This document shows positions 51,001 to 63,000 of a stretch of DNA of 64,000 nucleotides, in pieces. Each line of letters opens with the position of its first letter. Position 1 is the first letter of the stretch. Position numbers and translations under genes: made by a program. The stretch spans positions 23,374,001 through 23,438,000 of the forward strand of contig NC_091050.1 in the NCBI RefSeq assembly GCF_963966145.1, written 5' to 3'. The stretch is from Tenebrio molitor. Lineage: Eukaryota; Arthropoda; Insecta; Coleoptera; Tenebrionidae. The notes beneath the pieces are model-generated. The model worked only from the letters and a program-made list of their open reading frames with translations. It ran no database searches and was not told the DNA's origin.

Positions 51001-54000
51001 ACTTGTTAGTTGTTGTCGTAAATGTTGTAAACATGTAACTAATGATTTTTGTTCTCTTTATGTCATATCGGAGCAGACATTTATAAGACCGGTGAGTAAA
51101 ATGGTCAACTTAGCGGGAATGACCCTCATCTCATGTGCGCCGCCCTCATTTCTTTTTACTGATTTACATAAATCTATCTATACTTTTGCCCCTTTTTCTA
51201 TTTCTGCAGAATCCTGTGGCAACTACCTCCGACAAGGTGGTACAGCATAGTGTTCCCAATTAAAATTAATAAATCAATCAAGATAAATCAGTTTTTCACT
51301 GCTGTATGAAAATTTTCTTATACTTTAGTACTTTCTTTGTCCTTCTTGTACTCGTTTTGTCTTCAACAAAACTTGTTACCACGCTGATTCTTCAGTATAG
51401 AAAGGATTTATGTTCCTCAAGACTTGAGAATTTATGTATAATATTTCAGCTTTACAAACGGACAACTGCCCTAATTTTTTCAGGGATTAATGCTTACTGC
51501 TTAAGTAAATCTGGGTTTGACAGTAAATAAAATATTTCTAATAAATGTTTCCATGTGAAGAAGGCAAATATTTTGTGTAAAAACGTCTCATTGATCAGTA
51601 TTAAATTGTCACTGAAATATTTGCCTTTTTGTAGTCAATATTTAACATTAATTTACAAGGGATAATTACAATAGGCATGACTCTCCCAGTACCACTTTCT
51701 GTTGCTGGGATCTACTTTATCACCATTTTAGAAATTATTCAAGTGAAAATGGTATTGGATATAACACAAATGGGGTGGATTCAGACAGCGTGCAACAATA
51801 AAAAAAAATCTTGTTGCACAAGTGTCATTTATTGTATTACTTATAACGGGTGACTATTAAAATTTTCACTTGGAGTTGGCTTTGAACGAATTTTTATTTT
51901 TTCTGTTACTTTAGACACACGCAAGAACGTACGACAAATGTCAAATTGTACAAATGTACAATTGAAACATAACCAAACATAACCAAATTAAGAGAAAAAC
52001 ATTCATTGAAATGTCAAACTTGTCAGTGTCTAAGGTGCAACGGAAAACAAAGAATGATCCATAACCAACCCTAAGTGAAAATTTTAATAGCCACCCGTTA
52101 AATCTATTACCTGTTAACAGTTCTTTTAATTATAGTAATAATAATAACTACCTATGGTCAAAAAACATATGAAAATGGTACTTTTGAAGCTAATAAATAA
52201 TAAGTTTTCTTTCTTCAACTACAAATTTCCAAACTTTCTGCTGTGGCGGCAAACTAGAACTTTCTCAAAGTACCCCCGATAATTTTTTTGATCATAATGT
52301 ATATTTATAAACAGAGCAATAAAACAATCGGGGTCAAAGCGCAGGGTTATAACTGAGCGTCGCTTCATTCTGATGGAACACACAACATCCCATGTAAAAC
52401 CCTCATTATTCAACCAAAGTGTAAATAAAAGCTTAAATTAGGAACTTTAATACAAACTCACCCTAATCGGATAGTCCAGCTGTAAATATGCATGGACCGG
52501 TGTCCACCCTTTGCTCACAGCGCTGTTATTAATTGGTGATTTCTCTGATTTAGATCGAGAAGTAGTCTTCCAGTGCAGAGATGAAGGTCCCTTTAGAGCA
52601 AGAGTCCAGTGGACGCGGCCCAACGGAGAACCTTTGCCTCCGAACTCCAGAGATCTTAACGGCCGTCTTGAAATACCAAACATCAAGGTTGAACACGGCG
52701 GTACTTACATCTGCCAAGCCGTCGGGTATCCTCCAGACACACCTGGGGCTCAAGTGTCAGTCCACCTCCAAGTCGATCGCTGTAAGTAACTCGTCCAACA
52801 TTCACCGATGTGCTTTGGCAAACAATGTTTCACGCAGTCGGGAGAGGTAAAACAAAGTCTTCATTGTTAAAATATGGAGTCTTGCCGCCTCTCGATACTG
52901 AGTATCACGGAACAGGTATTTGACACTCATTAACAAAAATTTTGTACTAATGTCGTTTACTTTATCAATGCTTCATTTGTGTTCATGGTAAGTTTCGCGA
53001 AGTACCGCGTACGCATGTATTAAATATGTAGTTAGTAGAGTTATTAAACGTGCACATTTTTGTATCCAGGGATACCAACTCCAACCCGTCCACCAGCTTG
53101 CGGACTACAACAAGCCACTTGTTCGAACGGCGACTGCATCTCCAAAAATCTAGTCTGTGATGGTAGATACGACTGCACCGACGGCTCCGACGAAAATCGA
53201 TGCAGTAAGTACTCAACATCTTCGAAATTTGAACGTTCTGAGGTAAGGATGATCGATAGATCCGAACGGATGCGAACCGAACGAATTCCGATGTGCCAAT
53301 AAGAAGTGCGTCTTGAAGACATGGAGATGCGACTCAGATGACGATTGTGGCGATGGTTCCGACGAGGCTAACTGCGCGACCAATCCTCCTGGGTCGCTGT
53401 GCGCCTACCACCAATTCGCATGTCATTCCAACAATCAATGCATTCCGAGAAGCTACCAGTGTGATTTGGAACGCGATTGTATGGACGGCAGTGATGAAAT
53501 TGGATGCTGTAAGTACCATAATGTGATGACAATAATTTATGATCGTTGTAAGCAGAGGTTTGCCAGCGATTGGGAATTCTTACTTAAAGTAAGAAGTAAG
53601 AAGTGGTCCATGTTCAAAGGTCAAATAAGTTATTTATTTTACTACGAAAAATGTTTGCTGCAAAGAGTACTACTTTTTGTAAAAAGTTTTCGTATAATCT
53701 GAAAACTGACTGGTCGTCAACCAACCATTGAAGTAACATCATTGGTGAAAGTACCATCTAGTACTTGGTACAGTTATTTTTTGACAATTCAATTCTTTTC
53801 TAACTTCGTAAACTACTGTCAAAAATATTCGACTGTACTTTTCCAAAGAACTGTTTCATCGGACAGAAAAATTAACTGTTTGATATTTTTTCATCAGCTC
53901 TACCTGTGGTGTCAAAACCACCACCACCTATGGTCAATTTAGAGGCGGGATCACTCTTCGAAATCACTTGCACTGCTGTGGGCGTACCTACACCTGAAAT

Positions 54001-57000
54001 CGTGTGGCGTCTCAACTGGGGCCACATCCCCCCAAAATGTCAAACTTCCAGTGTCAACGGTTTTGGAACCCTCACCTGTCCCAACATCCAAGTTGAAGAC
54101 CAAGGAGCATACTCCTGCGAAGTGATCAACATCAAAGGCACCGTCTTCGCTGTTCCCGACACCATTCTGGTGGTCAATATTGACAACGTTTGTCCTGCTG
54201 GTTATTTCAACGAGGAAGCCACTACCGAATCGGACTGTCTCAAGTGTTTCTGTTTCGGTCAATCGAACAAGTGTCGCTCCGCAGATTTGTTCATCTACCA
54301 CTTCCAGCCACCATTCGACACCCTGAAACTGGTGGGTGTACGGGTGGATCCGGCTACTGGCGCAGTAGAAATTAGAGACGAGCCGATTTATAGAAACGCT
54401 CAACCGCAATTGATTTCTCTCGGAAGAAATGGTGTCCACACGCAGCTCGCCCCATATGGGGAAATTACTTCCAGCAACTTGGTGCCGTATTTCGCGATGC
54501 CCGAAAACTACCACGGTAACCAGTTGAAGAGTTACGGTGGGTATTTGCGGTTTACCGTTCGACATCAGAACCGAGGATATCCTGTGCCCGGACCAACGGT
54601 CATCCTCACCGTAAGTCAGTCATCGAGTACGAAGAATTCAGCTGAATTGCATGCTTTCAGGGGAACGGTTACACTCTTTTGAGCCAACAAACACAGCCTC
54701 CGCAAGCTAACCGAGATGAAAACATGCAAGTAAGATTCTTCGTGGGAGAATGGGTCAAGAGAGCTGAAGGTTATCCAGAAACTTTGGCAACACGTGAAGA
54801 AATAATGATGACGTTGGCCGATGTCAACAACATCTTGATCAAGCTGCAGTACAACGAAGGCCAATTGAACACTTCCATTTCAAATATCGTGATGGACTCG
54901 GCAGCTGCACCCAACAGTAATTTGGGACCGGCATCTTACGTAGAAGAATGCGAGTGCCCCGTCGGTTACACTGGAACTTCTTGCGAGGTACATTTGATGC
55001 GACAGTCCAGGCTTACATATTTATTTGTTGTTTCGTTTTTTAGCGTTGCGCTGATGGTTTCGTCCGTCAGAAAACGGGACCATGGCTCGGACAATGTTAC
55101 AGGATACAACCAATGACATGTCCTGCAGGAACTTACGGAGATCCCTCACGCGGAAGGCCGTGCGAGGTCTGTCCATGCCCTCTTACCAACCCCAGCAATC
55201 AGTGAGTTTCGACGGTAGCATTGTCGATCAAGTTGTCACTTTTGCTCCTTTCAACAGATTCGCCAGAACTTGTTCTTTGGGCAGCGACGGTGAAGTCACC
55301 TGCGACTGTCCTTCAGCATATGTTGGCAGACGTTGCGAACAGTGTGCTCCTGGCTATTCCGGCAATCCTCTGGTGCCAGGAGATTCCTGCAGAATGACTA
55401 CATCGTACTGCAATGCGGATGGTACCATCGATGAAGATCAAAGAAGGTGCCGGTGTAAAGTGAGTACACAAAATTTTCTAGTATTTGTGACTTTTATAAT
55501 AATTCAAAACTAACAATACGAAACCTCCTTTTCACGCTTATTTCCGTTTTACGGTAAGTTTGACTAGTGGTCACAATGCTGAAGTTTTATTTTGCATTGT
55601 TCGTGGATGCAGCGTAGCCTCAACTAGTAGACTCGTTCAATTAAAAAAGAAATACAAAATTCAGATTGGTTTCAGCTTAGCATTTTATTTTTTATAAAAA
55701 AAAATATTGGTTTCACTTCAGTTTCTTTGCATCTCTTGAACTGTTCTTCTGGATGTCTAGGTAACATTTGATATGTTTGAGTTTTCCAAAAAAAAAACCT
55801 AAATACATATACCTATATAAATAGCAAAATTTTGAAAACCATTAGCTTTTATTGCCATCAAAAAACTCACTCTAATTTACGTTTTCATCTTGTAAAGGAT
55901 TATGTCGATGGTCCAACTTGTGCCACCTGCAAGGCCAATACTTTCTACCTCAACAGAGACAATCAATTCGGTTGCATTGCTTGCTTCTGCATGGGAGTCA
56001 CACGACAATGCACCAGTTCCAATTGGTTCAGAGATAAGGTTTGCGTTACTACAATTCTGTAAACCTCCAAAATTGTTCGATATCCTATTCAGATTAGCAC
56101 TTCTTTCACCAACTCACGTGACAACTTCAAACTCATCGACACAGATAACCGAGAGACTCCAATCGAAGAGGGAATCGTTTTGGATCAAAACAGGCGTGAA
56201 ATCCTTTACAACCGCTTCACCAGCCCTAACGTACATTACTGGGCACTCCCTCCGCGCTATTTGGGCGACAAGATCACATCTTACGGAGGTTACCTCAGGT
56301 ATACTTTGCGTTACGTGCCTTTGCCTGGCGGTCAGAGTTCGCGCAACTCAGCTGCAGACGTTGAACTCGTCAGCGTAAGTTACCACCAAGGAAAACTGAT
56401 AACTTTCTGAGCGTGTTCGATTTTAGTCAAATCAAATCATTTTGTTGTACTACGCACGAGAGCAGGCCCAGCCTACTGGAACTGCGCAGACCTTCACGGT
56501 ACCACTGTTGGAACAGTACTGGCAACGCAGCGATGGCCAACAGGCAGATCGCGAACATTTATTGATGGCTTTGGCTGATTTGGACGCGGTTTATATAAAG
56601 GCCACTTACAACACGAACACCAAGGAATCTGCGTAAGTGCCTCAAAAGTGAGTTGCCCACAGTTTCTAAGAATTGTCTTGCAGACTGATCTCGGTGTCTT
56701 TGGACATTGCTAACGAACAGAACACCGGATCCAGTGAACGAGCTCTAGCTGTAGAGCAGTGTTATTGTCCGCAAGGTTACACAGGTCTGTCTTGTGAGGA
56801 TTGTGCTGTGGGTTACACCAGGGCCGACGAAGGAATTTACCTTGGCCTCTGCGAACCTTGCAACTGCAATGGTAACTCGAGGGAGTGCGAGCCAGAAAGT
56901 GGAGTGTGCTTTGTAAGTTCTTCATTGTAATTGGTAATTATTTTCTTGATCAAATAAATTCAAGAACTGTGGTAACTTCACCACTGGCGAGAGTTGTGAA

Positions 57001-60000
57001 CTGTGTCTACCAGGATATGAGGGTGATCCAGCAAATCGAATCCCCTGTAGATACGTTGGAGGAGGTGGTTCCGTATCTTGTAATTGTGAGCGAAGGGGAT
57101 CGATTTCAGATGAATGCTACAATGGAGTGTGCCAGTGCAAGGTATGTTATCCTACAATGTAGTTACTTAATTTGACCTCGACCTTGAACAGACCAACGTG
57201 GAAGGAAATAACTGCGACCGCTGCAGACCAGGAACTTTTGGACTGACTGACATCAATGTCCATGGTTGTCAGGCTTGCTTCTGCTCTGGAGTAGCAACGT
57301 CATGTAGAGAGGGCAACTTTTTCTACGAACAGATACCGGTGTTTATTGAGCCTGAAAGACATGGATTCACACTCACTGACCAGTAAGTGATTTACACAAA
57401 ACAAAAAAAAACCTTTTTAAGACCAGTGCGAGGTAAACCTTGACGATTCATTATTTCTAAATAGATATCAAACCCAGCGCGTCGATAACGGCTTCCAAGT
57501 TAACACATTTGTGAATGAAATCGGGTACACCTTCAGACCCAGCACCACTGAGAGATGGTACTGGTCTCTGCCCAGAACATACACCGGAAATAAAATCAAG
57601 TCGTATGGTGGCCGCCTCGAGTTCACCCAGAGGTACACCCAACGCCCCCAAGCCGTCTACGTTCCTGATCGCGACATCATCATCATCGGCAACGGAGTTA
57701 CGATTTACTGGTCCAACCCGCAAGCTCAAATTCCCGACGTCGCAAATGTGAGTACTTCCCTGGTACGATGTGGTTTCGACTCGATCCTTGAAAAATTTGC
57801 AGAAAGTCTCTGTGGTTTTGAACCCGAGCGCCAATTGGCAACGTCTCGATGGCAATCAAGGACCTAGTCTGGCTTCTCGAGAGGACATCATGACCGTGTT
57901 GGCAAACATCGACGTCATTCTGATTAGGGCCCAGCAGTCGAGCGACACCGAAAGTGGTTACATTAGCGACATAACTTTAGACACTGCCATCGAACAAAAT
58001 AGCTTGTCTCCGCAACCGCAAGCCATAGAAGTCGAAGTTTGTAGATGTCCTCAAGGTTACCAAGGATCGTCTTGCGAGTCTTGCGCCCACGGCTATTACA
58101 GGGACACTAATGATTATAGGATTGGACCATTGGGATCGTGTTCAAGATGTCCATGTAACAGTCACGAACAAAGTTGCAATCTAGGACCGGATAACAGGGT
58201 TCTTTGTAATTGTTTGCCTGGTTATGTGGGAAGACAGTGCGAGTACTACAACGGTAAAGTATTTTGATTTTTTCTTTTCAAAGATTTGAATTAAAAAGTT
58301 TGGACACTTTTTTGTTCAAAATGCATGCAAAAATGCTGACGTTTAAGCTAACAAAATGTGGATATTTATTGATGCAAATAAGGGTTGTTTTGAGTACATT
58401 GATAACATGTTGAGTTTTGAGTGATGTTTTTCAGTACAACATAATACAAAGAAAAATGCACAAATATGTGAGCGTATTTTTTCCTCAAATACAAGCTGAA
58501 TACATACTTTCAACTCTTAATTTTAAATTTTTTACTTGCTTTAAACATTTTTCAAATGTACAGTTGTGTATATTACGAGTATTTATAATACATATAGTTA
58601 CTGTCCGAATTTAAAAAATAAGAAGTTCTTTATTTGTATATTATATACAGTGTCTATAAGGAATGTGGGATCCTAGTAGGCGTTGAAAATTTACCGACTC
58701 TTTCACCAGAAATCGAATAATGTTGGTGTGATCTACGATATAGAACCCTCAGAACAAATTGGTTTTACTGGTTCTTAACTTGATAAAATTGGTACTTTAC
58801 AAAGAAAATGAATTAAAAATAAAATAATGAAATTCATAAGTAAATAACGTCAGTGATTCCTTTAAAAAAGTAACAATGAAAATTAAAGAAATGACTCAAA
58901 GTGTCCTCCATTTTGCTCTGAACACCTTCTCACTCTCACTTTCTTTATAAATTCATTGCACTCATTCTGCTTTACAACCAAATACGATGCAACAAAAATT
59001 GTACTAGACTCGGGACTCGGTGCACAATTTGTATTTTTTAAGTTCGAACAGTTAAACTAGCGATAAGTAAGCATATTACGAGTATGTGTTATGATGTATG
59101 AAAAAATCGTACACCTATTAACACATACCGTTTCCTGTTATTTAACATGTATGATTCTAATAAATCCAGTGGGTGTTGGAACTATTGGTTTGGAAATAAC
59201 ACCATCTTATGTAACTGCACAAGTTGGAAGTCTTGTTGTTTTTACTTGTAAGTACAAAGGCATGGAAAAATTAAACGTCACATTCCGTGACAATGGAATT
59301 CCGGTCAGTTGGGAAGTTTCGGAAAGCGGCAGCCCGACATGGACATTTCTAGTAAGCGATTGTTACGAGCATCGTATACAATGCGTTATTGAAACCCCAG
59401 ACGGGACAATTTTAGGGTCAGTTACGTCGTTGGTAAATCCAGGTTCGAAATAACTTCAGATCCGTAGAGTACTAGAAAAGTACCTTTCCAAGTACAACTC
59501 ACTTTGGTATTTTGCAAATTAGCACAGCCCAAACAAGAGTACTTGGAGTATTTTCAAAGTGCTGACAGATACGTTGTGTCAGACTTCTTTCGGTACTTTG
59601 AAAGGGTACTGTCAGTTCAGTAAGCTTATTGTTTTTCAGTGTTCACCGTTCTGGTAGTGGTTCCCTTTAGGCCGACGTATTTATGGTGTGGAACTGTCAT
59701 ACGTTTTTAACAACGTAACGTTGTGGTTGTCGATGCACTAATACTAATGTTTTTGTCTTAACTCTGTACACACCAAAATTCCGTTATCAGGACAAATCTG
59801 ATTTATTTTCTGTTACTTTGTAGACGGAAACATCACAACAACAACACCAGGACCATTTGTTTCAACTCCCCCGCCCTTAACAATGGAGATAATAATTGTA
59901 GCTCCAGTAATTGAAATCTACTCAGTTGGCAGTTCTGTCAGGTTTAATTGCACGGCCAGATCGCTCGTCGGGAGAAGACAAATCAGATTACAATGGACCA

Positions 60001-63000
60001 AAGACGGAGGTAACCTTCCTCCTCGTGCCATCGATGACGGAAGAGGTATATTGGATATACAAAATTTGCAAATTTCCGATTCTGGAAGGTACATCTGCGA
60101 GGCGTACGACGGGTACACAGTTGAGAGCAAAGACCAAACCATTACCGTTGGACGTAAGTATCTAAAAATATCTTCTAAATTTTAACTTAACTTGCTGGTT
60201 TTCATGCATACTTAGAGTTGTTGCCAAAAGCATTCAATCAAACAGGTAAAATATGCAGCTTCTCACTATTTCTGTTTGTGACCAATATAATAGTTTCTTT
60301 GATCTTGCACATCATCATCTGTTACGATCTTATGAATTCACAATAGAAAAAATTTGATTCGACAATGTTTTCTTCGGGTGCACTTTAAACAAAATAAAAA
60401 TATGTTGCTTTAAGCAGCTTCAGTCTCCTACAACTTATAGATGTACAGAGATTGTTAATCCTTCTACGTGTCCATGAGTAGATAGTACAGTAGAAGCAGT
60501 AATGCGCCAAAAGCTACTACACCAATAACTGCAAAATTGTTACACGTCGAGCAATTTTCGTTAACCATCGTCAGTCCTGGTTAGCATTGTATTATTTTCC
60601 AAGAATCACAAATAATTTTGACGTCTGTGACACGACTGAAATTTCTGCTGTCACATTTTGTTTTGACCAAACAACTCTATTAACTTGATCAATTGCTCGA
60701 CAGCTTCTAACTCCGAACCTCCGAGAGTAGTCATAACGCCTCCATTTGTCGACGTGCAAGAGGGCCAATCCGTTCAAATCCAGTGCGCTGCGACCGGTAA
60801 TCCTGAACCAGTGTTGCGTTTAATCAGAGTCGATGGTCAACCACTGAATCCCAGCGTAAGTGAACGTAAAAGCTCAAATTTGCATCAATTGTAGAATTAT
60901 CTCGTAGCACTACTTCCAAAATGGTCTCTTCCGTATTCCCCAAGCCCGTAGATCTGATCAGGGTCCATACCAGTGCATCGCCACAAACAACGCTGGTACT
61001 CACAGTTCCAACGTGGACATTTACGTGCGTGAAAACAACGAAAACGGGGTTATAACAGTGGAAATTTCTCCATCACGATACGAAGGTCGAAGCGGAGAAA
61101 GCTTCACTTTGAGATGTCAAGCTGATAGGGCTATTGATCTGAAGTGGTCACGCCAGAATAATGTTCCTCTGCCTTACACCTATCGCGAAGATAGAGGTGT
61201 TCTGACGGTTCAGTCTCCGAAACCAGAAGATTCCGGTCTTTATGTTTGTACGGCGACCTCGTCGAGTGGATACACCTCAACCGGAACGGCCGAAGTTAGA
61301 ATACAGGAGTATAACGAAGGGTACGAATGTCGTTGATGAGTACCATCGAGTAGCAAAATTTTCGTGATTTCAGCGCGGTACCACCCAGCGCGAAAGTCAG
61401 TCCGGAACGCATCACAATCTCTCAAGGCTCTTCCACCGAACTACAATGCGACGCTACCGGTTCTCCCGCACCGACCATCAAATGGACAAGACTGGGTTCG
61501 GAACTACCTTCACACATCACCCAATCCGGTTCAGTGCTCTACATCAGGAACGCACAAGTCACAGACAGGGGGGTTTACGTTTGCGTAACCTCCAACAATC
61601 GAGGTCTCGCTCAAGCTTCCGCGATCGTCGAAGTCAACCGGCTGGAAATTCCCATTCTGTCCATCCTTCCTCAGGCTTCGCAAACGTTGACCGCTGGTAA
61701 TAGTGCGATCTTGGTGTGTCGCGTGGAAGCAGGAATTCCATCGCCGACGGTCACTTGGACTAGAAGTGATGGACGTCCTTTGAGTCCCAATATAGAGAGG
61801 ATGTCAGAGGGCACGTTGAGGTTTACTCAGATAACTGAGAATGAAAGCGGGGAGTATATTTGCACGGCAGAAAATGAAGCAGGAAGAGCTAGTGCTACTG
61901 CTAACATTAACGTACAGGTTAGTCCCAAAGTGTGGACGGTTCCCGATGAGGATGTAATCATGAGGCGACGCGATGAGTATGTTAAATTAGAGTGTCATGC
62001 TTCTGGAATTCCAGCACCGTCGATACAATGGAGAAAATTAGACGAAGGAAGAATATCCTAGTAAGTATTTCATTATCAGGTTAAAAGTGAGAATTATAAA
62101 AATTTAAATTGTTTGACATTTTGATTATTAAAAATAGAGCAGTAGAAACAAATTATCCAAAATAATTGTTATATGTAGGTATAGGGTGACTGAAAGTTGT
62201 GTAGAGATTTTAACCAGTGGTAGAACTCCACAATAGGTAACGATTGAACCGATAATGCCTTAACAAATGTTGATATCTTACGAGAAAAAGGAGCTAAAAG
62301 CTTTTCAAAAAAATTTGGAAGACAGGATTTTATGAAAAAATGGGTGCAGAAAAATCACAGTAGACTTTTTTTTATTGTCTTTTAATTCAAAATTAAGTAA
62401 CTTTGACAAGAACCTCAATTTAAATCACAAATGGCTTTCGCCAACCTGGAGAAAACCAATAGGTATGGTTTTGATCTATGGCAAAGCCCGTGGACATTCA
62501 CAGCTAGGACGGCAAATCTACGGTGAAAATTTTCCTCACAGGATACATTCAAGTGCTCGAATCTTTGTAAACGTTGTGCAGCATCTTCGCGATTTCGGGC
62601 GGTCCGAAATGAATAAGCGCGATCTTCTCCACCAACGAGAAGATCACATTTTAGTTGCAGGAGAAGAAATTCTTCACGAAATTGAAAACCAGCCACGAAC
62701 AAGTAGGTACAGTTGCGGAATTAAAATTTCGGCCAGTATTTTTCTGTCACTTCAACAAAATCTCTGTAAGCCACCTTTTACTGTCATCATGACTGACATT
62801 CAAAAATTAAACTTTACTGTGTCAGTCACGCAGTCAATTTTGAATTTTGAGTTAATTGCACTGAGTGTAATTAAATCATCGCTTTAATATGTTGCCCACA
62901 CGTTATTGTGCCACAAATCACAATTTTTGAACGCTAAAAAGACAAAAACATGACAAGAGTAAAAAATGAGGTTATTAACGTAAAGGTTGTTTTAGAGTTT

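Noticed and set aside
53951..54565. Long open frame (204 codons) on the minus strand
   Set aside because: Antisense shadow of the Ig / laminin IV exon, whose sense frame has clear domain motifs.
58676..58700. Possible fifth copy of TIR family A
   Set aside because: Only about 11 bases match the terminal repeat and there is no core or partner end.
60891..60907. Earlier acceptor (AATTGTAG) for the second half of Ig 5
   Set aside because: It puts a stop in the Ig frame; the acceptor ending at 60907 restores HYFQNGLFRIPQ and the Ig motif.
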